From Thiohalocapsa sp. ML1 (GTDB taxonomy: Bacteria; Pseudomonadota; Gammaproteobacteria; Chromatiales; Chromatiaceae), in NCBI RefSeq assembly GCF_001469165.1, contig NZ_JABX01000014.1, positions 1 through 64,000 on the forward strand: a stretch of 64,000 bases of DNA. Direction: 5' to 3'. The translations under genes and the position numbers were made by a program. Shown here one piece after another: positions 54,895-63,912 of the stretch (position 1 is the stretch's first letter; every line of letters begins with the position of its first letter). Below the pieces are notes generated by a model that was not told the origin of the DNA, did not search any database, and saw nothing but the letters and a program-made list of their open reading frames with translations.

Positions 54895-55790
54895 CGCACC
54901 ACCCCCAGCGCGGCGCGAAACCCCGCCGTCAGCGGGTAGACGTAGACGCCCTTGCGCGGCAACGCCGCCTGATGGGTGCGATCGCATTTGCCGCGTCCGG
55001 TGGTCTCCCCCAGGTAGTGCCAGTTGGCGGCACGGTAGCAGGTGCCGGCAAAGCGCGGCCGCTCGACGAAGGTCTCCAACAGCACCACCCGCTCACCATA
55101 GCGCGCGGCAAAGTCCTTGGGGATCCGCGCCGCCGCCAGCGCCAGGACCTTCGAGGCGAGGTGCTTCACCCGCACCCAGGGCAGCAGCAAAAAGCGCGCG
55201 TTGTTGAGCACCCGGCCCAGGTGGGCCTCGCGACAGGCGGCATCCCAACCGATCCAGCGATCGCGTACCGCCACCTTCCAGGCCGCCGCGCCGAAGCCGA
55301 TCGCGCCCAGCACGCCACCCTCGCAGTGGACCAGGTAGCGCAGCTGCGCCCCCGGCAACGGCGTGTAGCCAAGGTAGTGATAACGCGCGATCAACCCATT
55401 CCACAGCCTTGATGCGCTCGCATCAAGCACCGCTTCCAGCCGCAAGCCGCCGAGATCCCCGACCGTGCCCACGACCGCGACCGGCTCCGGCCAGCGCTCC
55501 GGACCCCGCAGCAGACCACGACCGTTGCCATTGCCTCGGCTCGGCGCCGGCAGCTCGATCAGCCCCGCCCGATGCAGCCGCAGCAGCCCCACCCGGGCGC
55601 TCATCAGCTTCGGCCGACCCAGCGCATCCGTCCACTCCAGCGCCCGACACACCCGCCGTGCAATCTCCGAGCGCTGCGGCGGCTCCGCCGCCACGATCTC
55701 AGCGCGGATCCGCTCCAGGTCCGCCGCATCGAACGGCCGACCGCACAACTTGTCAGGTATGCCCACGCCCATCTGCTCCAGCCCCATCAA
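54891..55790 (-). CDS. DUF4338 (DruA-like) protein in the IS
   Basis: The 299-residue product has an N-terminal winged-helix-like region (RRVCRALEWTDALGRPKLMS, VGLLRLHRAGLIELP) and a DUF4338 core with RYHYLGYTPLPGAQLRY, a GAAAWKVAVRDRWIGW segment and NNARFLLLPWVRVKHLASKVL. DUF4338 defines DruA of the Druantia defence system and occurs as an accessory in IS elements. Here it is inside the inverted repeats and translationally coupled to the transposase, so it belongs to the IS. Its role in transposition is not known to me. Confidence 0.85.
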   Translation of the reverse strand: MMGLEQMGVGIPDKLCGRPFDAADLERIRAEIVAAEPPQRSEIARRVCRALEWTDALGRPKLMSARVGLLRLHRAGLIELPAPSRGNGNGRGLLRGPERWPEPVAVVGTVGDLGGLRLEAVLDASASRLWNGLIARYHYLGYTPLPGAQLRYLVHCEGGVLGAIGFGAAAWKVAVRDRWIGWDAACREAHLGRVLNNARFLLLPWVRVKHLASKVLALAAARIPKDFAARYGERVVLLETFVERPRFAGTCYRAANWHYLGETTGRGKCDRTHQAALPRKGVYVYPLTAGFRAALGVVR

Positions 55791-55947
55791 ACTTGATGGG
55801 GCCGGATTTCAACAGGTCCGGCTCAGCGTGTCCAGCCCCTCGGGCTCTCTGTCCCCACTGAGATGTGGGTAATGGCATGGGGTAGCCCCTGAGGCCTACG
55901 AATCAGTGGATGCAATAAACTGTCACCGCGACGCGGGCAGGCTCAGA

Positions 55948-56865
55948 TTACCGTGTACACCATAGGTTACCAATCTCCGCGAGCAAGTCGAGAAGTCGAA
56001 GATCCGAATCGGAATTTGCCTCTTGGCGCATCCTCGCAAGCTCGTTCTCAAGCTTCTCTGTAATTCTCGCCGAGTTATTGGATTCGGCGTACGTCTTGAA
56101 GAATAGAACCCAATGGTTGGCTTCAACACCCGATACGCGATGCGACAGCATGCGGTCAATATAGGTATCCATAACTCCTATGCGCGCGACTCGACCAAAG
56201 TTGCCGCCACTGTCGCTGCTAGGTGAATCGTTGACTTTCGACTTCGGCGGCGGATAGGGCTGAATTACTCCGGGCGGTGGGTTGATCGTCGTGTTGCCAG
56301 CCGAGTTGCGCATGTGCTTCCACCAAAAGTTGCGGTACTGGGCTACGAAGCGAGCCTGCTCAATGTAAGGCTCATAGACGATCGGGATACCCGATAATAC
56401 GTTCTTCAGGTGCCAGGGCACGACAACCAATAGGTCGTACTCGGAACATGCCGCGGGTGTTACCTTGTACCGAAAACTCGGCACGCCCTCTTTGGCTAGG
56501 AGATACCAACCCTTAAGCTCTACTCCCAGTACCGTATTGATTTCCCCACCTGTTCTCGATATTAGGCGAACGTCCGGAAACGTTTGCGATGAACGCTCGA
56601 AATTATGCTCGGGCCATTCGTCATCCGGGTCCCACACTTTCCTTACGCGGTTCAAAGTGTCAACGACTTGAATCTCTATAGAACTCCCCAGAACCGAGTT
56701 GAGATTAAACAAATCTACAGCCTCCAGCCCCTCTATGTGAGTCCCAGATTCATAATAAACCGGGATCGCTCTAAGCGCATCCTTTACGTTGTCGAGGAGC
56801 TTAGCAAGTGCAGAGTTTCCAGTTGGGATAGATGTCCGAGTCGGCGCCGCGGGTGGATTAGGCAC
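55948..56865 (-). CDS. Probable type II restriction endonuclease (PD-(D/E)xK)
   Basis: The GTG at 56865 has a GGAG site eight bases upstream; a TTG at 56871 is less likely. The 305-residue protein has FPDVRLIS followed 14 residues later by VLGVELKGW, a good PD-x(n)-ExK nuclease signature, then a Trp-rich and proline-rich middle (RNFWWKHMRN, VIQPYPPPKSK). It starts 27 bases after the methyltransferase gene on the same strand, as expected for a restriction partner. I do not recognise the specificity. Lower GC than the flanks suggests transfer. Confidence 0.7.
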   Translation of the reverse strand: MPNPPAAPTRTSIPTGNSALAKLLDNVKDALRAIPVYYESGTHIEGLEAVDLFNLNSVLGSSIEIQVVDTLNRVRKVWDPDDEWPEHNFERSSQTFPDVRLISRTGGEINTVLGVELKGWYLLAKEGVPSFRYKVTPAACSEYDLLVVVPWHLKNVLSGIPIVYEPYIEQARFVAQYRNFWWKHMRNSAGNTTINPPPGVIQPYPPPKSKVNDSPSSDSGGNFGRVARIGVMDTYIDRMLSHRVSGVEANHWVLFFKTYAESNNSARITEKLENELARMRQEANSDSDLRLLDLLAEIGNLWCTR

Positions 56866-56892
56866 GGGCAATTCTCCAGAGATAGAGCATTT

Positions 56893-58077
56893 CTATGGTT
56901 CGATTGGCGCTTGTTCGTTGAGCGCTTGGGCTCGCTCTGTCTCCGAAAGCCTGGCTGCGGCAAGCTCGAAGAATTCTTGGATGTTCTCGGCCGCGAAAGC
57001 TCTGCGCCCCATCTCCACGGCAGCAACCGATGCAGAGCAAAGCCCACCGAAGGGCTCCCATACCACCGCGCCACGCGGTGTACAGCATTTAATAATGCGG
57101 CGCATGAACTCCAGCGGCTTCTGATTCAGATGCGCCGCGGCATTAGGCCCTGGATTGTGTATTCGCGGCGCGGATCGGTTGCCTGTGCCCCGATAGCGCT
57201 CACGACCGTTCAACGGCGGATGCGCCCAAACGTTTGTCAATCCGTGGATATGCACCCAGCGATCACGAAACTCCGCCCACTCCGTCGGCGTCACCGGATT
57301 GGTACCATCGACTGCGAAGTACGGCCGTCCAGCAGGGTCGCCACGTTCATTTGCATACGCAACCAACCGGGCCATCATATCGGGCGGGGGAAAGTACCAA
57401 AGCCAGTCTTGCGTTAAGTACTTGCGCGTTGCAGCGTTCTTCACTCCGCATGCCTCGTTGGCGCGATCGAGCCTCAACTTCGCCCGTTGCCATTCATAGC
57501 GAAGCCACTCTTTGGCAAGCAATCTTCGCCCTTCACGCGTTTCGAACTCAAGGCGACGGCGATAGAAGGCACAGACCTCAGAAACTACAGGGAATTGGCG
57601 GATGGTATCGCCGTTGACGTTGCCCGCGATGTGGGCTATGCCTTTGTCCCACACGATTGTTTGAACGTACTCCCAGCCGCTCTCGATCAGCAAAGGATGA
57701 ACCGTAGCCCAGCCCACCTCTGTGTTCCAAAACCATAGAGTTGTCGCTTGGCGTGCGGAGTGCGCCCAAGCCTGCACATGCGGACGATACCACTCAACCA
57801 AGTCAGTCGGGGTTCTCGGGTCTCCTGGGAATCCGCCGACGCCGTAAGCCCCATCTGAAATGATCGTTGACGGTGCCGGCCACGTAGAGTATACATCAGA
57901 GACATCGCCTAGGTGCAATCGCCAATGCGCATTATCTGGAACCGCAGTCCCCGGAGCATCGGGACTTAGATGCCTGTGACCGCACTCTTCGGCCACAAAG
58001 GGTAAGCCTAGTTGCGCTGGGCGAGGTTGTTGCACTGGCATAAGACTCTTATGCGGGCAGAGAAAGCCGCCGCGCAT
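56893..58077 (-). CDS. DNA methyltransferase of a type II R-M system (beta class)
   Basis: The start is uncertain; the ATG at 58077 gives 394 residues, and an ATG at 58041 is also possible. The catalytic region TIISDGAYGVGGFPGD near residue 75 precedes the SAM site HLNQKPLEFMRRII then VVWEPFGGLCSASVAA near 345. This order, catalytic before SAM motif, is that of beta-class amino-methyltransferases that make N6-adenine or N4-cytosine. The catalytic motif reads DGAY rather than DPPY or SPPY, an unusual variant. It protects DNA from the adjacent nuclease. Confidence 0.82.
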   Translation of the reverse strand: MRGGFLCPHKSLMPVQQPRPAQLGLPFVAEECGHRHLSPDAPGTAVPDNAHWRLHLGDVSDVYSTWPAPSTIISDGAYGVGGFPGDPRTPTDLVEWYRPHVQAWAHSARQATTLWFWNTEVGWATVHPLLIESGWEYVQTIVWDKGIAHIAGNVNGDTIRQFPVVSEVCAFYRRRLEFETREGRRLLAKEWLRYEWQRAKLRLDRANEACGVKNAATRKYLTQDWLWYFPPPDMMARLVAYANERGDPAGRPYFAVDGTNPVTPTEWAEFRDRWVHIHGLTNVWAHPPLNGRERYRGTGNRSAPRIHNPGPNAAAHLNQKPLEFMRRIIKCCTPRGAVVWEPFGGLCSASVAAVEMGRRAFAAENIQEFFELAAARLSETERAQALNEQAPIEP

Positions 58078-58110
58078 CCTATCGTTGTGGCAAAGTGGCG
58101 CAACATGCAA

Positions 58111-58767
58111 GCAGTCATCGAAAGTTTAAACGCCAATGGCCCAAACGCCAAGCGACTTGGAACCAAGCACATCACCGGCATCCCACAGTAAGCGCCATCA
58201 ACCAGTAAGCCCCATCAACGAATTCAGGGACCAGCGAATTCATCAGCGAGCTCTGGGACAGGCCACGACCACGTCGGTAGGGCGGCATGCCGGCCGGGCC
58301 AATCGGTCGCCGACAAGGCGCGTGCCCATGCCTTGTCTAACTTATCCTCTGCCGTGTATCGTCTCCTCCAGTATCCGGCAGCGCGTACACCTCGGGCCGT
58401 TGCGACCTGAGTGTACGCCACCGTTGATCGTCAGACGAGCGGACGGGGTGGGGACGCCGATGAGTAACCCCGAGTTGCCAAGTCGGAGAGCGGCGTAGGC
58501 CGCGCGGGGACAGCGGGGACAGCATATTGACCGGCGCTCAAGCCGACGGCTGCCGGGCACCCACGGCAACTCAACAGCACCGCCGCCTTCGCAGGGTAAG
58601 GCGAAGCGTTTTCTGGTATTTTCAACGGTCGCCCGTCGTCCCGAGCCCGGCCCAGCCGCGCCCTGTGCACCCTTGTGTCGGTGGCCGGTCACGACAATGT
58701 TTCCTTAAGCCAAGGCTCGGCGATCGCCGGGCTGGGCGCCGCAACTCGATCAATTGGAGAGGCTTCC
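58111..58767. other. Intergenic region before rpoZ, no supported gene
   Basis: Frames open on either strand have shadow-like composition. The tract contains GGGGACAGCGGGGACAGC at about 58507, which resembles REP-type ends. Since the accessory block has separated rpoZ from gmk, a promoter for rpoZ-spoT must exist here, probably in the last 150 bases. I could not place it with confidence. Confidence 0.5.
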
Positions 58768-59055
58768 ATGGCCCGTATTACTGTCGAGGATTGCCTCGAT
58801 CATGTCGATAACCGCTTCGATCTCGTCCTGATCTCGTCCAAGCGGGCGCGTCAGCTCGCCAACGGCGTGGAGCCGATGCTGCCTTGGCAGAACGACAAGC
58901 CCACGGTCATGGCGCTGCGCGAGATCGCCGAAGGGCTGGTAAAGCCCGAGACCCTGGCCGAGGCCGACCGCGCCGCGGCCGACGCCGCGGAGGCGCTGGA
59001 GAAGGCGCTCGCGGCGGAGCTGGGCATGCGTGCCGAGGACGACGACGAGGCCTGA
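58768..59055 (+). CDS. rpoZ: RNA polymerase omega subunit
   Basis: The ATG at 58768 follows GGAGAGG and gives 95 residues: [20 protein letters not shown], with [10 protein letters not shown] and [10 protein letters not shown], all typical of omega. It helps assemble beta-prime into RNA polymerase and forms part of a ppGpp site. It precedes spoT by 133 bases, as in E. coli. The long acidic tail EDDDEA is common. Confidence 0.97.
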   Translation: MARITVEDCLDHVDNRFDLVLISSKRARQLANGVEPMLPWQNDKPTVMALREIAEGLVKPETLAEADRAAADAAEALEKALAAELGMRAEDDDEA

Positions 59056-59188
59056 CGGCCACTCGTCGGCGTCACTTGCAGCGCCCGAAGCTCGCCATGT
59101 GCAGCGGCATGTTAGTCGGCCGAAGCGTCCCCGGGACCACCCGGGACGGGCGCCGCTGCCTGGTCGGCGGCGATGGCGGGGGCTCGGT

Positions 59189-61555
59189 ATGAGCACGCCG
59201 GCGTCGCAGCTCACTGCGGCCCTGCACGCCGCCGGCCACGCCGATCCGGAGCACGCCGCGGCGCTGCTGGACCCGGCCGCGGAGCGAACGCTTGAGCCGT
59301 CCAAGACGGCGCGGGTCCAGCCCCCGGGCGTCGCGGGCCTTGCTGCGGAGCCCCCGCAGCAGCCCAAGCGCGGGCGGGCCGGCACGCGCCCGCGCGACGC
59401 CGGGGCACGCACGCCGGCGGAAAAGCCCCGCTACCTGATCAGCGACCTGTGCGCGGAGCTGGACAGCTATCGCTATCTGCCGCCGGAGCAGGTTTCGGAG
59501 GTCTACCGCGCCTACCTCTTCAGCGCCGAGGCCCACGCCGGGCAGGAGCGCCAGTCCGGCGAGCCCTACATCTACCATCCCATCGCCGTGGCCCGCATCC
59601 TGGCCGAGCTGCGCATGGACTATAAGTGCCTGATGGCGGCGATCCTCCACGACGTGCTGGAGGACACGGGCAAGCCCAAGTCCGAGCTCGCGGCGGTGTT
59701 CGACGACGAGGTCGCGGAGCTGGTGGACGGCGTCAGCAAGCTCACGCAGATTGACTTTCCGTCCCGCGCCGAGGCGCAGGCCGCCAACTTCCGCAAGATG
59801 ATGCTGGCGATGACCCGCGACATCCGGGTCATCCTGATCAAGCTCGCCGATCGGCTGCACAACATGCGCACGCTCGGGGTCATGTCGGCGGAGAAGCGCC
59901 GGCGCATCTCCCGCGAGACGCTCGAGATCTATGCCCCCATCGCCAACCGGCTCGGCATCAACAGCCTGCGGCTGCAGCTCGAAGACCTGGGCTTCAGCCA
60001 CCTCTGGCCCTGGCGCCATCACGTGCTGGAAGCGGCCGTGTGCCGCGCACGGGCGAACCAGCGCGAGCTGGTGGCCACGGTCGAGACCGCCATGCGTCGG
60101 CGCCTGGAGCAGGAGGGCATCGACGGCGAGGTGAGCGGGCGCGAGAAGCACCTCTACAGCATCTATCGCAAGATGCACGAGAAGTCGCGCTCGTTCAAAG
60201 AGATGGTGGACGTGTTCGCGTTCCGGGTCGTGGTGGACCGGGTGGACACCTGCTACCGGGTGCTGGGTCAGGTGCACAGCCTGTACCGGCCGGTGCCGGG
60301 CAAGTTCAAGGACTACATCGCGATCCCCAAGTCCAACGGCTACCAGTCGCTGCACACGGTGCTGGTGGGCCCCAACGGCGCGCCCATCGAGGTGCAGATC
60401 CGCACCGTGGACATGCACCGCCTGTCGGACGCCGGCATCGCCGCGCACTGGCTGTACAAGAACGCTGTCGAGGGCATCGGCGCCAAGGCGCTCGCCGACG
60501 ACTGGCTCAAGAACCTGCTGGAGATGCAGCGCGATTCCGGCGACTCGCAGGAGTTCCTGGAGCACGTCAAGATCGACCTGTTCCCGGACGAGGTCTACGT
60601 GTTCACCCCCAAGGGCCGCATCCTGGTGCTGCCGAAGGGCGCGACGGTCGTGGACTTCGCGTATGCCATCCATTCCGACGTTGGCAACACCTGTGTGGCC
60701 GCGCGCATCGACCGCCGGCTGTCACCGCTGCGCACGGTGCTGCGCAGCGGCCAGACGGTGGAGATCATCAACGCGCCGGGCGCCAAACCCAACGCCGCTT
60801 GGCTCAACTTCGTCGTGACGGGCAAGGCGCGCGCCAACGTGCGCGGCTATCTCAAGAACCTCCAGGGCCAGGAGGCGGAGGCGCTCGGGCGGCGCATGCT
60901 GAACGCGGAGCTCGCGCGCTTCGGGCTCGATGTGGACACCATCGGCGAGTCGGTCATCGCCGTATACGCCCGCGAGGTGCACCTGGACACGCCAGCGGCG
61001 CTATTCGCCGACATCGGCCTCGGCAACCGGCTGCCGCTCCTGGTGGCACGGCGCCTGGCCGGCGCCGACAAGGCCGGCACCGAGACCGAGGTGCCCGAGG
61101 AGGGCAGCCCCAGGCGGCTCTCCATCCGCGGCACCGAAGGCATGGTCGTGAACCTCGCCCGCTGCTGCCGGCCCATCCCGGGCGATGCCATCACCGGCCT
61201 TTTCAGCCCCGGCAAGGGCATCGTCGTGCACCGCTGCGAATGCCGAAACCTGGGCGAGTTCCAGTCGAAGCGCGACAAGTGGTTGGAGGTGGAGTGGGCG
61301 GAGGACCCGAAGGCCGAATTCCAGACCGAGATCCGCGTTGAAGTCGGCAACCGCCGCGGTGCGCTCGCCACCATCGCCACGGCCATCGCCGAGCAGGGCT
61401 CGAACATCGAGTACGTGAACTCCCGCGAGAAGGACGGCATGACCTCAACGCTGGACTTCACGATCAACGTGCAGGGCCGCGCGCATCTGGCCACCATCAT
61501 GCGCCGGCTGCGGCAGATCCCGCTGGTGCTGCGGATCACGCGGCTCGCGCGCTAG
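59189..61555 (+). CDS. spoT: Bifunctional (p)ppGpp synthetase/hydrolase SpoT
   Basis: The ATG at 59189 gives 788 residues. A poorly conserved Ala/Pro-rich N-terminus of about 75 residues precedes the usual start region. The hydrolase domain has YHPIAVA and the HD pair in ILHDVLEDT near 153. The synthetase domain (about 335-420) has FRVVVDRVDTCYRVLG, SNGYQSLHT and EVQIRT. TGS (VYVFTPKGRILVLPKGATVV, about 470), zinc-finger (RCCRPIPGDAITG) and ACT domains follow. Both active sites look complete. It governs the stringent response. Confidence 0.97.
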   Translation: MSTPASQLTAALHAAGHADPEHAAALLDPAAERTLEPSKTARVQPPGVAGLAAEPPQQPKRGRAGTRPRDAGARTPAEKPRYLISDLCAELDSYRYLPPEQVSEVYRAYLFSAEAHAGQERQSGEPYIYHPIAVARILAELRMDYKCLMAAILHDVLEDTGKPKSELAAVFDDEVAELVDGVSKLTQIDFPSRAEAQAANFRKMMLAMTRDIRVILIKLADRLHNMRTLGVMSAEKRRRISRETLEIYAPIANRLGINSLRLQLEDLGFSHLWPWRHHVLEAAVCRARANQRELVATVETAMRRRLEQEGIDGEVSGREKHLYSIYRKMHEKSRSFKEMVDVFAFRVVVDRVDTCYRVLGQVHSLYRPVPGKFKDYIAIPKSNGYQSLHTVLVGPNGAPIEVQIRTVDMHRLSDAGIAAHWLYKNAVEGIGAKALADDWLKNLLEMQRDSGDSQEFLEHVKIDLFPDEVYVFTPKGRILVLPKGATVVDFAYAIHSDVGNTCVAARIDRRLSPLRTVLRSGQTVEIINAPGAKPNAAWLNFVVTGKARANVRGYLKNLQGQEAEALGRRMLNAELARFGLDVDTIGESVIAVYAREVHLDTPAALFADIGLGNRLPLLVARRLAGADKAGTETEVPEEGSPRRLSIRGTEGMVVNLARCCRPIPGDAITGLFSPGKGIVVHRCECRNLGEFQSKRDKWLEVEWAEDPKAEFQTEIRVEVGNRRGALATIATAIAEQGSNIEYVNSREKDGMTSTLDFTINVQGRAHLATIMRRLRQIPLVLRITRLAR

Positions 61556-61668
61556 CGAGGCAGAGCGTCACAAGGGCCGAGGGCCGAGGATGGCTCCCTT
61601 GGCGCTTGGCCCTCGGACCTTCTGCCTTCAAGCGCCGTGTCGTCGTGACACTTGACTCAACTTGCGGC
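61556..61668. repeat. Composite intergenic repeat, copy f
   Basis: Directly after the spoT stop, GAGGCAGAGCGTC, GGGCCGAGGGCCGAGG and CCTTGGCGCTTGGCCCTCGG are followed by TTCAAGCGCCGTGTCGTC, which matches copy a at about 34852. The gap has no gene. Confidence 0.85.
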
Positions 61669-62217
61669 TCAGAGGAAGTTGCCGCCCACCGCACGGTAGC
61701 CGAACACGATATCGCCCTCGCGGCCGTCATAGAACTCCAGCTTGCCGATGCCATTGCGGCCATCGACGTCGAGGATCAGCTTGGCCGTGCCGCTGCTGCC
61801 GTCATCGCACCGAACCGCGAATCTGGCCTTGGTGTCGCCGGCGAACGCGTTATAGCGCCCACGGCAGAGGTTGTAGCCGTTGCTGACCGTGAACGCGGCG
61901 GCGAAGGGCTGGGAGACGTAGGTGCCGCGGTACAGATCGTCGTCCAGCACGACGACAAAGGGGCCGCCCGTGATCTGGCTCGGCGTGAAGTCGTCGTAGC
62001 GCGTGTCGGAGTAGTGCTTGATCACCGAGGTCATGCAGGTGTGCTGGTCCTGCATCTCGATGCCGCGGCAGAGGATGCGCGCGTACTCAATGGGCTCGAC
62101 GTTCGTAAAGAGCAGGTTGAAGTCCACCTGCTCCTTCGTCTCGTTCGCGCAGCCGCCGAGACCTAGCGCGGCGAGCAGGGCGATCAGGGCAGAAGGGACT
62201 GGTCGGCTAGCGCGCAT
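61669..62217 (-). CDS. Predicted lipoprotein
   Basis: The ATG at 62217 gives 182 residues with a signal peptide ending in the lipobox LGLGGC (cysteine near residue 23). The mature part has three further cysteines (RILCRGIEM, QHTCMTSVI, NLCRGRYN) and a C-terminal beta-rich segment (RFAVRCDDGSSGTAKLILD) that resembles secreted DUF-type domains. I do not recognise the family. It should be anchored in the cell envelope. It stands alone between repeat-bearing gaps. Confidence 0.75.
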   Translation of the reverse strand: MRASRPVPSALIALLAALGLGGCANETKEQVDFNLLFTNVEPIEYARILCRGIEMQDQHTCMTSVIKHYSDTRYDDFTPSQITGGPFVVVLDDDLYRGTYVSQPFAAAFTVSNGYNLCRGRYNAFAGDTKARFAVRCDDGSSGTAKLILDVDGRNGIGKLEFYDGREGDIVFGYRAVGGNFL

Positions 62218-62451
62218 GGCTTTTCCCCGCGGTCGTGAGCGGCGTACCCCGGCGACCCGGAGCACACACCGCCGCAACTATACCGCAGAGGTGGAGGGAA
62301 GCCTGTGCGCGGGTGCGGGAATCCGGACGCGGGGAAACGCGGAGATCTCCCCAGAAACCGAGCGCTAACGAGCCGAAGCATCAGACCGACAAGCGCAGGC
62401 AGCACCGTGTTGCAAGCCGCGGGTGTCACCAGCGAAGTGAGGCCGAGCAGG

Positions 62452-62510
62452 AGTGCCTTGGCCCTCGGCCCTCGGCCCTCGGCCCTCGGCCCTCGGCCCT
62501 CGCGGCGAGC
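62452..62510. repeat. Composite intergenic repeat, copy g (7-bp array)
   Basis: After GTGCCTTGGCC, about six perfect CCCTCGG heptamers run to 62502. The array ends eight bases before the stop of the synthase gene on the minus strand. Confidence 0.9.
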
Positions 62511-63557
62511 CTATGCCGGCCGCTCGAACAGATAGTGCCCCACGTACCACTCCGTGCCGTCGCGGAAGCCGAAGAACTCCGCACAGCCCATGAAGAAGAG
62601 CCGCCAGCGCATCCACCAGAGCGGCGCGTTCTCGGCGCCGTAGGTCTGTTCCAAGATCGGCATGACCTGCTCGCGCGCGGCATCCTGCTTCGCGAGCCAG
62701 GCGTTCAGCGTGCGCTCGTAGTGCTTGCCGTTCCAGCGCCAGCGATCGACCAGTTTGAGCTGGTGCTGAAAGTACAGCGGCAGATCATCGCTCGGCATGA
62801 TGCCGCCAGCGAAGAAATAGTGGCTCATCCAGTCATCAGGCCCCGTGTCCTCGTAAGCGTAAGGATGCTCGCGATGGCAGAACACGTGCATGAAGAAGCG
62901 CCCGCTGGGCTTGAGCCAGCCATGCACGCGGCCGAACAGCACGCGCCAGTTGCGCATGTGCTCGAACATCTCCAGCGACACGACCCGGTCGAAGCGCCCG
63001 TCCGTAGCAAAGACGTTCATGTCCGCGGTGATGACGGTCAGGTTGCCGATGCCGCGACGCGCCGCCTCGCCCTCGATGAAGGCGCGTTGCGACGCGGAGT
63101 TGGAAACCGCCGTGAAGCGGCTGCCGGGGAAGCGCTCCGCGGCCCAGAGGCTGAAGCTGCCCCAGCCGCAGCCGAGCTCCAGCACATCTTGGCCATCGGC
63201 GATGCCCGCGCGCTCGGCGGTGACGGCAAGCGAGGCCTCTTCCGCCGCGGCCAGGTCGTCCACGCCCTCCGGCCACCAGAGGCAACTGTACTTGCGGCGC
63301 GGCCCGAGCACGATGTCGAAGAACTCGGCCGGCACCTCGTAGTGCTGCTCGTTGGCGCGCTCCGGCACCGCGGCGACGGGCGAGGCATCCATCAGCGCCA
63401 GAAAATCCCGCTTGTGCGCCCAGGCGGCCTCGGGCTCCCGGCCCGGCAGCTCGTCTGACATCTTCTTTAAGCGCTGGCGGATGCCGGCGCGCACCACCGG
63501 GTCCGGCACCCGGCCGCGTTCGACCCAGTCGAGGATTCTGGCTTCGGAAATGGGCAT
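62511..63557 (-). CDS. Cyclopropane-fatty-acyl-phospholipid synthase family methyltransferase
   Basis: The ATG at 63557 is preceded by AGGGAGCAAC and gives 348 residues. The SAM site is VLELGCGWGSFSLWAAERFP, followed by SNSASQRAFIEG, SLEMFEHMRNW and a C-terminal YERTLNAWLAKQDA with GYF-like EWYVGHYLF. These are CFA synthase features, which act on phospholipid acyl chains. The N-terminal domain is shorter than in E. coli Cfa, and the protein starts PISEARILDWVERGRVP, as in a sub-group of SAM-dependent CFA-like enzymes. It lies within this window with a desaturase, but not in one operon. Confidence 0.88.
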   Translation of the reverse strand: MPISEARILDWVERGRVPDPVVRAGIRQRLKKMSDELPGREPEAAWAHKRDFLALMDASPVAAVPERANEQHYEVPAEFFDIVLGPRRKYSCLWWPEGVDDLAAAEEASLAVTAERAGIADGQDVLELGCGWGSFSLWAAERFPGSRFTAVSNSASQRAFIEGEAARRGIGNLTVITADMNVFATDGRFDRVVSLEMFEHMRNWRVLFGRVHGWLKPSGRFFMHVFCHREHPYAYEDTGPDDWMSHYFFAGGIMPSDDLPLYFQHQLKLVDRWRWNGKHYERTLNAWLAKQDAAREQVMPILEQTYGAENAPLWWMRWRLFFMGCAEFFGFRDGTEWYVGHYLFERPA

Positions 63558-63640
63558 AGTTGCTCCCTTGTCGCTTGTGCTCTCGCAGGTTGTCCAGGTA
63601 TTGCCCAAGGTGGCGCGTTGCAAGGACACCACCCCGCGAA

Positions 63641-63762
63641 TAGGGCCGAGGGCCGAGGGCAGAGGCAGCCCTCCTCGGCCCTTGGTTCACCTGCGGCGAC
63701 GACCGGATTGCGCGAGAAAGCGCTCCGCGTCCTGGTCGGTCTGAGGCTCTGCCTCCCTAGTC
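63641..63762. repeat. Composite intergenic repeat, copy h (reverse orientation)
   Basis: GGGCCGAGGGCCGAGGGCAG, CCTCCTCGGCCCTTGG and then TCCTGGTCGGTCTGAGGCTC repeat, on the opposite strand, the 100-base segment seen at 34720-34820. It shows that the family is more than simple heptamer arrays. Confidence 0.85.
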
Positions 63763-63912
63763 GTTGTCGTGGCCGACGGCCCGTGCACACCCCCGAAGCC
63801 GCATTCAGGCCAACTAGCTGCGCAAGCGCTCGAAAAGCGGCCAAAAATCCGGCCAAACAGCGGTACCGAAATCCCCGCTCACCGCTCGCAACAATCTGAT
63901 ATAGACGCCGAT

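Larger units (their letters stand above)
53503..55890 (-). mobile_element. IS4-type insertion sequence with DUF4338 accessory gene
   Basis: Imperfect terminal inverted repeats of about 28 bp bound the element: left GGGGTAGCCCCATACCATTA and right (complement) AGGGGCTACCCCATGCCATT, both continuing ACCCA. Two overlapping minus-strand genes fill it: a DUF4338 gene first and a DDE transposase second. Total length is about 2.4 kb. I could not identify a target-site duplication: the flanks GACGCTGCCG and GAGGCCTACG differ. It appears complete and has landed in a DUF4160 gene. Confidence 0.85.

Noticed and set aside
54891-55790. A Druantia defence system suggested by the DruA-like gene
   Set aside because: The gene lies inside IS inverted repeats and is coupled to a transposase; no DruE helicase or other Druantia gene is near.
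58342-58692. A 116-codon minus-strand frame upstream of rpoZ
   Set aside because: It has no family match that I recognise, and an overlapping frame on the other strand is just as open.
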